From assembly GCA_034002405.1 (NCBI GenBank), contig JAVFAS010000030.1, forward strand, positions 1 to 41,382: a DNA stretch of 41,382 nucleotides, written 5' to 3'. Shown piece after piece: positions 15,165 through 23,023 of this stretch. A model generated the notes under the pieces. That model was not told where the DNA came from. It did no database searches and worked only from the letters and a program-made list of their open reading frames with translations. The first letter of the stretch is position 1. Each line of letters starts with the position of its first letter. The translations under genes and the position numbers were made by a program. The DNA comes from SZUA-365 sp034002405 (GTDB lineage Bacteria > Bacteroidota > Ignavibacteria > SZUA-365).

Positions 15165-16255
15165 ATCTTCTCTCCTCGTTCCGCGACAGTGCGCGGGCGC
15201 GTCCCATCATCGAACGCATCCATCGGCGGAAGACCGGCCCCGTCACGATCATGGAATTCTGCGGTGGCCACACCGTGGCCATTTTTCGCAGCGGGATGCG
15301 GGAGGTCCTGCCCTCGCGGGTGCGCATGCTCTCGGGACCCGGGTGTCCGGTCTGCGTCACTTCCAATGCCGATCTCGATCGCGCGATCGCGTTGGCCCGA
15401 ACCCCCGGCGTCATCCTCGCCAGCTACGGCGACATGCTCAGGGTCCCGGGCAGTCATCTTTCCCTCATGCAGGCGCGGGCGCAGGGCTGCCATGTGGAAA
15501 TCGTCTATTCCACCCTCGACGCACTCGCGCTGGCCGAACAGCATCCCGACAAGGATGTCGTATTCTTCGCGATTGGTTTCGAGACCACGGCGCCCGCCGC
15601 CGCCGCCGCCGTGTTGCAGGCGCGGGCACGCGGACTGAAAAACTTCTCGCTCTGCTCGGTGATGAAATTGACCATTCCCGGTGCCCGGGCGCTGTTGGGC
15701 ATGGGGGACGTGAACGTCGATGCCGTGATCGGTCCGGGTCACGTATCGTCGATCATCGGGGCTGATCCCTGGCGTTTCCTGCCAGACGAGCATGGCATTC
15801 CCGTCGCCATCAGCGGATTCGAACCGCTCGACCTGCTCGCCGCCACCGACGCGCTGTTGGGGATGATCGAAACCGGCTCCCCCGATCTCGTCAACACCTA
15901 CCGACGCATCGTCAAGCCCGAAGGAAATCGCAAGGCCTGGGGCCTCGTACAGGAGGTGTTCGCGCCGCGGACCACCGTCTGGCGTGGCTTCGGCGAGATC
16001 CCCGACAGCGGTCTCGTCCTTCGCGAGGAATATGCGGAATTCGACGCCGAGCGCCGTTTCTCCATCGTCGTCGACGACGCGACGGAACATCCCGCCTGCC
16101 GCTGCGGCGAGGTATTGCGCGGCGTGATCACACCACCCGACTGCGCCGTGTTCGCCACGGCATGTACACCGGAGCACCCGCTCGGACCCTGCATGGTTTC
16201 GAGCGAAGGCAGCTGCGCCGCGTATTTCCAGTACCAACGCCATTCAGGCGCATAG
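15161..16255 (+). CDS. hypD: Hydrogenase maturation scaffold HypD
   Basis: 364 residues, normal length. HypD is the [4Fe-4S] scaffold on which the Fe(CN)2CO group is built with HypC. Conserved elements: EFCGGHT with Cys34, SGPGCPVCVT with Cys62 and Cys65, GFETTAP, and the C-terminal iron-sulfur cysteines in HPACRCGEVLRG, PPDCAVF and GPCMVSSEGSCAAYFQY. The ATG overlaps the hypC stop (ATGA). A 73-bp gap holding a palindrome separates it from hypE. Confidence 0.97.
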   Translation: MNLLSSFRDSARARPIIERIHRRKTGPVTIMEFCGGHTVAIFRSGMREVLPSRVRMLSGPGCPVCVTSNADLDRAIALARTPGVILASYGDMLRVPGSHLSLMQARAQGCHVEIVYSTLDALALAEQHPDKDVVFFAIGFETTAPAAAAAVLQARARGLKNFSLCSVMKLTIPGARALLGMGDVNVDAVIGPGHVSSIIGADPWRFLPDEHGIPVAISGFEPLDLLAATDALLGMIETGSPDLVNTYRRIVKPEGNRKAWGLVQEVFAPRTTVWRGFGEIPDSGLVLREEYAEFDAERRFSIVVDDATEHPACRCGEVLRGVITPPDCAVFATACTPEHPLGPCMVSSEGSCAAYFQYQRHSGA

Positions 16256-16262
16256 AATCATA

Positions 16263-16280
16263 CAGGAGTAGATACTCCTG
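16263..16280. promoter_or_regulatory. 18-bp palindrome between hypD and hypE
   Basis: CAGGAGTA-GA-TACTCCTG is an 8-bp perfect inverted repeat with a 2-base centre. No T run follows, so it is more like an operator or an RNA-processing hairpin than a terminator. It is the only sizeable spacer inside the hypF-E cluster. Confidence 0.5.
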
Positions 16281-16328
16281 CAACAACCTTATTGGTCGTC
16301 CCGCATTCATTCCGAGATTCATTCCACG

Positions 16329-17339
16329 ATGAGACACGAACACATCCTTCTCGCGCACGGCAGTGGTGGCAGCATGATGCACGATCTGATCCGTGACGTC
16401 TTTCATGCGGCGTTTGGCAATCCGGCTTTACGGCACGCACACGACGGTGCGATGCTCGACAATCCCGACGGCCGGCTCGCGTTCACCACCGATTCCTATG
16501 TCGTGCAACCGGTGATTTTTCCCGGCGGCAGCATCGGTGAACTCGCGGTGCACGGCACGATCAACGATCTGGCGATGTGCGGCGCGCGTCCGTTGGCGCT
16601 TTCGGTCGGCATGATTCTCGAGGAAGGCCTCGAGATGGCGCTGCTCGAGGACATTGTCGGCCGAATGAAGCAGGCCTCCGAGGAAGCGGGCGTGCCCATC
16701 GTCACCGGCGACACGAAAGTGGTCGAGCGCGGCAGTTGCGACAAGATTTTCATCAACACGTCCGGCATCGGCGTCGTGCCCCACGGTGTGCACATTGACG
16801 GTGCGGCCGCGCGGCCGGGCGATGCGGTGCTGCTCTCGGGCAACATCGGCGAACACGGCGTGGCGGTGATGTCCGAACGGAAGGGGGTGCGCTTTCAAAC
16901 CGCGGTCCGCAGCGATACCCAGGCACTGCACCGTCTCGTGGCGCGCATGTTCGACGTCACACCCACGATCCATGTGCTGCGCGATCCAACGCGCGGCGGT
17001 GTCGCCACCACGCTCAACGAAATCGCGGCACAGTCGCGCTGCGGCATCGAGATCGACGAAGAGCGGCTCCCGATCACGGACGCGGTCGCGGGCGCTTGCG
17101 ATCTGCTCGGCCTCGAGCCGCTGTTCCTCGCCAACGAGGGGAAACTTCTCGCCATCGTTCCGGAGGAGCACGCCGACCCCCTGCTCGCGGCGATGCGCGC
17201 CCTGCCGGAGGGTGCGGATTCCTGCCGGATCGGCCGTGTCGTCGCCGACATGCCCGGGATCGTCCGTATGCGCACGGGGATCGGCGGTACCCGTATCGTC
17301 AGTATGCTCACCGGTGAGATGCTTCCGCGCATCTGCTGA
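16329..17339 (+). CDS. hypE: Carbamoyl-phosphate-derived cyanide donor HypE
   Basis: 336 residues. HypE (AIRS/PurM fold) dehydrates the S-carbamoyl group on its C-terminal Cys to a thiocyanate and donates cyanide to the HypC-HypD iron. Motifs: AHGSGGSMMHDLI at the N-terminus, FTTDSYVVQPVIFPGG, GTINDLAMCGARPLALSVG, VTGDTKVVERG, and the ATP-related DPTRGGVATTLNEIA. The chain ends PRIC, so the essential terminal Cys is present. It follows hypD by 73 bp, so it may also have its own promoter. Confidence 0.97.
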   Translation: MRHEHILLAHGSGGSMMHDLIRDVFHAAFGNPALRHAHDGAMLDNPDGRLAFTTDSYVVQPVIFPGGSIGELAVHGTINDLAMCGARPLALSVGMILEEGLEMALLEDIVGRMKQASEEAGVPIVTGDTKVVERGSCDKIFINTSGIGVVPHGVHIDGAAARPGDAVLLSGNIGEHGVAVMSERKGVRFQTAVRSDTQALHRLVARMFDVTPTIHVLRDPTRGGVATTLNEIAAQSRCGIEIDEERLPITDAVAGACDLLGLEPLFLANEGKLLAIVPEEHADPLLAAMRALPEGADSCRIGRVVADMPGIVRMRTGIGGTRIVSMLTGEMLPRIC

Positions 17340-17363
17340 GCGGGATGGGGACCGCCACGTGCA

Positions 17364-17392
17364 TTGACTCCCGTGATGCATTTGTCTATTTT
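17364..17392 (+). promoter_or_regulatory. Candidate sigma-70-like promoter upstream of the T9SS cargo gene
   Basis: TTGACT (17364-17369) and TATTTT (17387-17392) are separated by 17 bases, in a T-rich patch of otherwise GC-rich DNA. This lies about 109 bp upstream of the next start codon. Support is by pattern only. Confidence 0.35.
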
Positions 17393-17500
17393 TTTTCGTT
17401 TGGCGTTCATCCACGTTTTCGCCACGCAGACTCGAAAGCCATTCCCGGTGGCACGGAGCCGCTGTACGTATCTTTTCTTCTCGCCGGAGGTCTCGTGTTC

Positions 17501-18847
17501 ATGAAAGCACTCCCTTGTTTCCTACTGCTCCTGCTGCTCGTTCCCGCGTTGTCCTTCGCGCAGCGGACCGACAATCGAACCGATGCGGCGGACATCCCGC
17601 AGGCCCCCCTGCTTTCGTCGGATTCCCCGTTCTCGCATCTGAGTACGGAACGATTGAACAAAAGCACGGCAGCCGCGAAGGCTCCGTTCGTCTGTCCGTA
17701 TTTCCTGTATTATCAAAATGGCCCCGGCGCGCAGTTTGTCTATCACACCGAGGATGTTCCTACCTCGGACTGGGCGACAAAGGTCAGTGTGCAAACGACG
17801 GCCACCGTGTGTACGGTCTGGGCGGTGAAACTTGATTTCGAGTTGCTGAACGCGAACATGACCGCGAAAGACACCATCCGCATTTTCGTACGCGAGGCGT
17901 TTCCCCCATACACGGAAATCTTCTCCACCTGGTATCTGGCGCGCGTGGGCACGAACAGCGGGTATTATGAAATCGACCCACCGCTCGTCCCGCCGTATCA
18001 GATTCGAGCGATCATGAACATCACCAACCAGCGAAAGGATTTCCTGCTGGGATTTCGCATCCTTGGCGACAGTCTTCACGACGTGAAGTTCAAATACACT
18101 ACGCCATCGCTCTATCCGAATTACCCGCGCTCGTTCAAGTTCGCGACAAGCACGAGCCTGATTCCCGCCAGTACCGCGGTCGGCCAAAGTGTTGACCAGG
18201 TGTTCGAGGCACGGCTGTGTTGTGATTTCCCGATTCCCGTCGAGCTCTCGACCTTCAGCGCCACGGTGGAGCACGACGCCGTGCGGCTGTTCTGGCGCAC
18301 GGAAACGGAGACGAACAACTACCATTTCGAAGTGCAGCGCGCCCTCGCGCCCGATGGTCCGTGGGAAAGCCGCGGCTTCGTACCGGGTCATGGCACAACG
18401 ACGATTCCACAAGAATACCATTTCCGCGATCCGTACGCGCTGACCGAGTTCGGCCCGGGGGCTCCGCCGGTCTACTGGTATCGTCTGATGCAGCACGACT
18501 ACGACGGCGCGCGCAATGATTTCACACCGATCCAGGTGCACGTGGCCGATATCGCCGCGAGCGGTTTCGAACTCAGTCCGGTCTACCCGAACCCCGTTTC
18601 TCTTTCCGTGCACGAGTTCATGGCCGCGCGCTACCGCATCGTGGAAGCAGGGCATGTGCGGATCAGCGTGCACGATCTACTCGGTCGCGAACTGGCGGTG
18701 CTGACCGATCAGATGCATCCCGTCGGCGTGTTTGAAACCGCCTGGTATCCCGATCGCTACAATGATGCACTGCGCAGCGGACAGTATTTCCTGCGCATGC
18801 AGGTGGGCGCGTTCAACGCCGTCCAGCGTTTCAGCATCGTGCGCTAA
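17501..18847 (+). CDS. Secreted protein of unknown function with T9SS type A sorting domain
   Basis: 448 residues. Signal peptide MKALPCFLLLLLLVPALSFAQ. The middle part is not a recognised enzyme. Residues around IPVELSTFSATVEHDAVRLFW, ETNNYHFEVQRA and YRLMQHDYDGA match the fibronectin-III-like linker often found just before sorting domains in this group. The C-terminus has VYPNPVSLS, VRISVHDLLGRELAVL and LRSGQYFLRMQ, the sorting domain that exports and anchors the protein. GGAGG (17486-17490) lies 10 bases before the ATG; a GTG at 17495 is an alternative. It sits between hypE and dut with spacers on both sides, so it is probably transcribed alone. Confidence 0.82.
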   Translation: MKALPCFLLLLLLVPALSFAQRTDNRTDAADIPQAPLLSSDSPFSHLSTERLNKSTAAAKAPFVCPYFLYYQNGPGAQFVYHTEDVPTSDWATKVSVQTTATVCTVWAVKLDFELLNANMTAKDTIRIFVREAFPPYTEIFSTWYLARVGTNSGYYEIDPPLVPPYQIRAIMNITNQRKDFLLGFRILGDSLHDVKFKYTTPSLYPNYPRSFKFATSTSLIPASTAVGQSVDQVFEARLCCDFPIPVELSTFSATVEHDAVRLFWRTETETNNYHFEVQRALAPDGPWESRGFVPGHGTTTIPQEYHFRDPYALTEFGPGAPPVYWYRLMQHDYDGARNDFTPIQVHVADIAASGFELSPVYPNPVSLSVHEFMAARYRIVEAGHVRISVHDLLGRELAVLTDQMHPVGVFETAWYPDRYNDALRSGQYFLRMQVGAFNAVQRFSIVR

Positions 18848-18850
18848 GGA

Positions 18851-18935
18851 CTGCCGGACGTCGAGGCCTGCCGTGCGTCGAGGCCTGCCGTGCGTCGAGG
18901 CCTGCCGTGCGTCGAGGCCTGCCGTGCGTCGAGGC
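18851..18935. repeat. Five 17-bp tandem repeats in the intergenic region
   Basis: The unit CTGCCGTGCGTCGAGGC is repeated head to tail: 18851-18867 (diverged in two positions) and then four identical copies to 18935. It begins 3 bp after the stop of the T9SS gene and precedes a terminator. There are no spacers, so it is not a CRISPR array. Confidence 0.95.
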
Positions 18936-18979
18936 CATCGACACGACATTCCATCGACAGGATTTTCTTCGTATGTTTG

Positions 18980-19014
18980 AAGGCTGTCCGGCTTTTCCGG
19001 ACGGCCTTTCTTTC
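18980..19014 (+). terminator. Rho-independent terminator before dut
   Basis: AAGGCTGTCCGG (18980-18991) pairs with CCGGACGGCCTT (18997-19008) with one G-U pair and a CTTTT loop. TCTTTC follows. It ends the T9SS cargo transcript. Confidence 0.8.
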
Positions 19015-19031
19015 ATTCTACCGAGAAATCC

Positions 19032-19493
19032 ATGGTGCCACCCCACGTGGAAGTCCGCATCCTCCGCCTTCAACCCGGCTTCGACGACATTCCGCTTCCC
19101 CAGTACGCGACACCGCTGTCGGCAGGCGTGGACCTGCGCGCGGCCATCACCGAGACGCTCGACCTGAAGCCCGGCGACATTGTCGCGGTACCGACGAATC
19201 TCGCCATCGAGCTCCCGCCCGCGTACGAAGCGCAGATCCGCCCCCGAAGCGGACTCGCCCTCACGCACGGCATCATTCTTCCCAACAGTCCGGGCACCAT
19301 CGACGCCGACTACCGTGGAGAGATTCGGGTCATTTTATCCAATATCGGCAAGGAACCCTATGCCATCCGGCGCGGCGAGCGCATCGCGCAGTTGGTCATC
19401 GCGCCTGTGTCGCATGTGGCATGGTGCGAGGTCGCGGCGTTGAACGAGACCGATCGCGGCACGGGGGGCTTCGGCCACAGCGGCACGCACTGA
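19032..19493 (+). CDS. dut: Deoxyuridine 5'-triphosphate nucleotidohydrolase
   Basis: 153 residues, typical of trimeric dUTPases. It hydrolyses dUTP to dUMP and pyrophosphate, keeping uracil out of DNA and feeding thymidylate synthesis. All five family motifs are present in order: SAGVDLRA (1), RPRSGLA (2), GTIDADYRGEI (3, with the catalytic Asp), RIAQLVI (4) and RGTGGFGHSG (5). It stands just after a terminator, with no clear ribosome-binding site, and is followed 36 bp later by a metal transporter gene. Confidence 0.96.
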   Translation: MVPPHVEVRILRLQPGFDDIPLPQYATPLSAGVDLRAAITETLDLKPGDIVAVPTNLAIELPPAYEAQIRPRSGLALTHGIILPNSPGTIDADYRGEIRVILSNIGKEPYAIRRGERIAQLVIAPVSHVAWCEVAALNETDRGTGGFGHSGTH

Positions 19494-19529
19494 GCGCGTC
19501 GCGAGCATATTCACACGGAGCACAGGAGC

Positions 19530-20240
19530 ATGAACGAAAGTCTCTGGCTGCTGACCGGCAGCGCGGCCAGCATCGGGTTCATCCACACCATCATCGGTCC
19601 GGATCACTACCTCCCCTTCATCATGATGGGAAAGGCGCAACAGTGGTCCCGCGCGAAAACCCTGGTGGTGACCGCGCTCTGTGGTGTCGGACATGTGCTG
19701 AGCAGCGTGCTCCTCGGCTTCGTCGGCATTGCGTTCGGCATCGCCCTCCAGCGCCTCGAACTGATCGAAGGCGTCCGTGGCGAACTGGCGGCCTGGGCGC
19801 TGATTTCCTTCGGACTCATCTATGCCGCGTGGGGAATCCGCCGGGCGTTGAAAGACACCGCGCACGAACATGCGCATGTGCATGACGATGGCACCGTGCA
19901 TACGCACCATCATTCGCATCTTCTTTCCGGATCGTCGCATCGACGCAGTCATCACCGGGTGATGACAACCTGGGCGCTGTTCACCATCTTCGTCCTGGGG
20001 CCGTGCGAACCCCTCATTCCCTTGCTCATGTTTCCCGCCGCGCAGGAAAGTACCTTCGGCATTGTCATGGTCTCCGGTGTCTTCGGAATCGTGACCATCA
20101 CCACCATGCTCGGCATGGTGTGGCTGGTGTCCGTGGGATTGCATCGGCTGCCCATGCGGCAGCTTGAACGATGGACGCATGCCCTCGCCGGTGGCATTAT
20201 CGCATGTTCAGGACTGGCGATCCAGTTCCTCGGGCTGTGA
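19530..20240 (+). CDS. NicO/UreH-type nickel-cobalt transporter
   Basis: 236 residues with about six hydrophobic segments. The first contains HTIIGPDHYLPF (His19, Asp25, His26), close to the HX4DH signature of nickel/cobalt permeases. A second, GVGHVLSSVLLG, has the matching GHxxSS motif. A His-rich cytosolic loop (about 110-150, including HEHAHVHDD, HTHHHSHLL and HRRSHHRV) is typical of RcnA/NicO and UreH-like proteins. Given hypA-F on both sides, nickel supply for hydrogenase assembly is the likely role, but export (RcnA-like) or transport of another ion cannot be excluded. AGGAG lies very close to the start codon. The next gene, guanine deaminase, starts 7 bp after its stop. Confidence 0.78.
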   Translation: MNESLWLLTGSAASIGFIHTIIGPDHYLPFIMMGKAQQWSRAKTLVVTALCGVGHVLSSVLLGFVGIAFGIALQRLELIEGVRGELAAWALISFGLIYAAWGIRRALKDTAHEHAHVHDDGTVHTHHHSHLLSGSSHRRSHHRVMTTWALFTIFVLGPCEPLIPLLMFPAAQESTFGIVMVSGVFGIVTITTMLGMVWLVSVGLHRLPMRQLERWTHALAGGIIACSGLAIQFLGL

Positions 20241-20247
20241 CGGCGCC

Positions 20248-21525
20248 ATGATCGCACCGTTTCGCCTGCATGCCGCCCTGCTCTCTCCGCGCGATCCGCA
20301 ACACGCGGATTGGCACCCCCGCGGAGTGCTCGTCGTCGACGAACGCGGGCGAATCGCCTGGCGCGGGGACGCGGACGATCTGCCCGAACGCTTCCACCCG
20401 CTACGCCGTATCGATTCGCCGCATGTCGTACTTCCCGGCATGATCGATGCGCATGTGCATCTCCCCCAGCTCGACTGCCGTGGAAAATTCGGCACATCGC
20501 TGCTCGAATGGCTCGATCGCTTCATTTATCCCGAGGAGCGCCGCTTCGCCTCCGAGACCATCGCGCGTGATGTCGCGCGACGGTTCTTTTCAGCGCTCGT
20601 CACGGCGGGAACCACGACCGCGATGGTGTTCTCCACCGTCCATGAAGCGGCGACGAATAGTGCCTTCGAGGAAGCGGAGCGGTCGGGACTGCGCATCATT
20701 CTCGGCAAGGTGCTGATGGACAGGGAAGCGCCGGAGGAATTGTGTGAACATGCCGCTGACGGGTTGGCCGCGACCGCGCGGCTGATCGAGCGCTGGCATC
20801 GAAAAACCGACCGCCTGTGGTATGCCGTGACGCCCCGCTTCGCCGTGAGCTGTTCACCATCGCTGCTCGCCGGGGCCGGCGCACTGGCGCGTCGTCACGA
20901 CACGTATGTGCAGACACATTGCAATGAATCGGTGGGTGAAATCACACGCGTGCGCGCGCTCTTTCCCAATGCGCCGCATTACGCGGCAGTGTATGACGAA
21001 GCAGGTTTGCTCGGTGCGCGGACGGTACTCGCACACAACATTCACGCGCGGGAGGAGGAACTGGCGCTGTTGGCGGCACGGGAGTGTGTCGTGGCACACT
21101 GTCCCGATTCAAATCTTTTTCTCGGCAGCGGCCGCTTCCCGATCGAGGCGCACGACCGGCACCGCCTGCGTTTCGCGCTCGGATCGGATGTGGGCGCGGG
21201 CACGACACTCAACATGTTTCACATCATGCACACCATGAGTCATGTACAGGGCCGCAGTCTTCATCCCTTGCGTCCCCTCTTTCATGCGACGCAGGGAGGC
21301 GCGGACGCGCTCGGCCTCGGATCACGAATCGGAAGTCTCGACGTCGGCAAGGAAGCCGATGTGATTGAAGTGTGCCTCGATCAACGGTTTTGCAAGGGAA
21401 AAACATTGGTGGAACTCACGGCGCAGGACATCGCATCCGTGCTCGTCTATCGCAGCACGGAACTCCGTGTCACGCGCATGTGGGTCGGGGGCGGCGAGAT
21501 TCACCCATTCGCGGCAAAGGGCTGA
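20248..21525 (+). CDS. guaD: Guanine deaminase
   Basis: 425 residues of the metal-dependent amidohydrolase superfamily. It converts guanine to xanthine and ammonia. The metal-binding PGMIDAHVHLPQ (His69, His71) is followed by the guanine-deaminase-like LLEWLDRFIYPEERRF. Later come QTHCNESVGE, VLAHNIHA and GSDVGAGTT, in which the conserved His and Asp of the family are present. The start at 20248 lies 7 bp after the transporter stop; the open frame extends upstream into that gene, but the extension does not resemble the family. Other amidohydrolases of the ATZ/TRZ type are the main alternative, though the WLDRFIYPEE segment favours guanine deaminase. Confidence 0.85.
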   Translation: MIAPFRLHAALLSPRDPQHADWHPRGVLVVDERGRIAWRGDADDLPERFHPLRRIDSPHVVLPGMIDAHVHLPQLDCRGKFGTSLLEWLDRFIYPEERRFASETIARDVARRFFSALVTAGTTTAMVFSTVHEAATNSAFEEAERSGLRIILGKVLMDREAPEELCEHAADGLAATARLIERWHRKTDRLWYAVTPRFAVSCSPSLLAGAGALARRHDTYVQTHCNESVGEITRVRALFPNAPHYAAVYDEAGLLGARTVLAHNIHAREEELALLAARECVVAHCPDSNLFLGSGRFPIEAHDRHRLRFALGSDVGAGTTLNMFHIMHTMSHVQGRSLHPLRPLFHATQGGADALGLGSRIGSLDVGKEADVIEVCLDQRFCKGKTLVELTAQDIASVLVYRSTELRVTRMWVGGGEIHPFAAKG

Positions 21526-21665
21526 CCGTTCCCCAGACGGCTGCATTCCAGGATCCGCTCCGCATCACGCCGCGATCAAGCGCACGACCGGATATCCGCA
21601 CGGAGGGCGCACGGCATGATCGGATGCGGCCCCCCGGTGGATCCGGCTTCGAGCGGTGTGTGTTG

Positions 21666-22550
21666 CTACCGCTCGGCCTGGGCGAGGAGCCAGTCGATCC
21701 ATCCGTCGAATCCTTCCCCTGATTTCACCGACAGTTCGATAAAATGCAGGTGGTGATTCACCTGGCGCGCGAATTCCTTCGCTTTCGGAAGATCGAAATC
21801 GAGATAGGGGAGAAGATCGATTTTATTGATCACGCAGACATCGCTGCTGCGGAACATGTTCGGATACTTGAGCGGCTTGTCCTCGCCTTCGGTGACACTC
21901 ATGATCACGACGCGCTTTGTCTCCCCGAGATCGAAGAGCGAGGGACAGACGAGATTCCCCACGTTTTCGATCAGCAGCATCGATCCCTCCGGCGGGTCGA
22001 GCCGGCGCATCGCGCGGGCAACCATGTCCGCATCGAGGTGACAACCATTGCCGGTATTCACCTGGACAACCGACGCCCCCGCGTTCTCGATGCGTGTGGC
22101 ATCGTTCATCGTCTGCTGATCACCCTCGATCACGGCGAGAGACACGCGGCTCCCCACTTCCCTGATCGTGCGTTCGAGCAGACTGGTCTTGCCCGAACCG
22201 GGACCGCTCACGAGATTCAGCGCAACGATGCGCTTCGCTTCAAGCCACCCCCTGTTCCGCTGGGCAAGCAGATTATTCTTGCGCAGCACATCCGTCTCCA
22301 CCGCGATGCTGTGCGTGTGCGACGCTTCCGCATGCTCGTGCGCGTGGTCATGCTCATGCGCGTGGCCGTGCTCGTGCGCGTGGCCGTGCTCGTGCGCGTG
22401 GCCGTGCTCGTGCGCGTGGCCGTGCTCGTGCGCGTGGCCGTGTTCATGCGAGTGGTCATGCTCATGCGCATGCGCGTGTTCGAGTTCTTCCCCCGGTTTC
22501 CGAATCGTGACCGCGTCGTCGGGTTGAGTGCAGCCGCAGGTATCACACAT
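21666..22550 (-). CDS. hypB: Hydrogenase nickel-incorporation GTPase HypB
   Basis: 294 residues. HypB is the GTPase that, with HypA, inserts nickel into the hydrogenase large subunit. The chain starts MCDTCGC, the N-terminal high-affinity nickel motif. A His/Glu/Gly/Ala stretch of HEHGHA hexapeptides (about residues 25-75) follows, then the G domain: P-loop SGPGSGKTSLLE, metal site NGCHLDADM, ENVGNLVCPSLFDLGE, and NKIDLLPYL. Start choice: AAGGA (22557-22561) lies 6 bases before the ATG at 22550 but touches the ATG at 22556, which overlaps the hypA stop; the family N-terminus also favours 22550. It is transcribed with hypA and converges on guaD. Confidence 0.96.
   Translation of the reverse strand: MCDTCGCTQPDDAVTIRKPGEELEHAHAHEHDHSHEHGHAHEHGHAHEHGHAHEHGHAHEHGHAHEHDHAHEHAEASHTHSIAVETDVLRKNNLLAQRNRGWLEAKRIVALNLVSGPGSGKTSLLERTIREVGSRVSLAVIEGDQQTMNDATRIENAGASVVQVNTGNGCHLDADMVARAMRRLDPPEGSMLLIENVGNLVCPSLFDLGETKRVVIMSVTEGEDKPLKYPNMFRSSDVCVINKIDLLPYLDFDLPKAKEFARQVNHHLHFIELSVKSGEGFDGWIDWLLAQAER
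22332..22475. repeat. Eight 18-bp tandem repeats in hypB encoding HEHGHA units
   Basis: Plus-strand units of RTGCTCGTGCGCGTGGCC run from 22332 to 22475. The four central copies (22368-22385, 22386-22403, 22404-22421, 22422-22439) are identical and the two at each side are diverged. On the coding strand they give the His-rich nickel-storage tail of HypB. Confidence 0.95.
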
Positions 22551-22552
22551 GA

Positions 22553-22909
22553 TCATTCCTTCTTTCGTTCTTCGACAAGCATGGATTTGACGCGCATCTC
22601 CTCGCCGCGGAGCACGGTGCTCTCGAAGCCGCCGCAGGAAGGACAGGGGGAATAATAATCCTCGAGATCGAATTCCTCCGTGCAGGAGTCGCACCGCGCG
22701 CGTCCCTGCACCCGCTCGATCCGGAGCGAGGCGTTTTCGAGCGCGGTATTTTTCATCACGACATCCATTGCGAAGGTGAGCGCGTCGATTTCGATGCCCG
22801 AAAGCGTCCCGATCTCCAGCACGATTTCCTTGACGGTCGCGCCGTCGTGGGCCGGAAGATGTTCGAGGGCAATTTCGACGATATGTTCCGCGATGGAGAG
22901 TTCGTGCAC
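22553..22909 (-). CDS. hypA: Hydrogenase nickel-incorporation protein HypA
   Basis: 118 residues, usual size. HypA delivers nickel together with HypB. The start MHELSIAEHIV carries the conserved nickel-binding MHE; the zinc domain has CDSC and CPSC (about residues 73-76 and 89-92). The start codon is GTG (22909-22907). The stop TGA overlaps the first in-frame hypB ATG. A TATCTTTA box on the minus strand (22948-22941), about 31 bases upstream, is a possible promoter element. Confidence 0.95.
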   Translation of the reverse strand: MHELSIAEHIVEIALEHLPAHDGATVKEIVLEIGTLSGIEIDALTFAMDVVMKNTALENASLRIERVQGRARCDSCTEEFDLEDYYSPCPSCGGFESTVLRGEEMRVKSMLVEERKKE

Positions 22910-23012
22910 AACGGGTGCCCGTCGGATGGGACAAATCAGATAAAGATACGAAATTCCCGGATGAGCCGCACGGACACCGCCACGTGCCCCTCGCGCTCGC
23001 CGCGGAATTCGC

Positions 23013-23020
23013 TACCTTTG
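23013..23020 (+). promoter_or_regulatory. Putative Bacteroidota-type -7 box (TACCTTTG) abutting the EamA gene
   Basis: TACCTTTG fits TAnnTTTG exactly and is followed by CAC and the ATG at 23024. No clear -33 element is visible. It suggests a leaderless transcript. Confidence 0.4.
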
Positions 23021-23023
23021 CAC

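Noticed and set aside
17370..17396. Weak hairpin plus T run after hypE
   Set aside because: Only a 5-bp TGCAT/ATGCA stem with an 11-base loop precedes the T run; the region fits a promoter better.
18851..18935. Possible CRISPR array
   Set aside because: The 17-bp units are directly adjacent with no spacers, and no cas genes are present.
21526..21665. Possible bidirectional terminator between guaD and hypB
   Set aside because: Several short complementary pieces (CCGGAT/ATCCGG) are present, but no single stable stem with a T run could be drawn.
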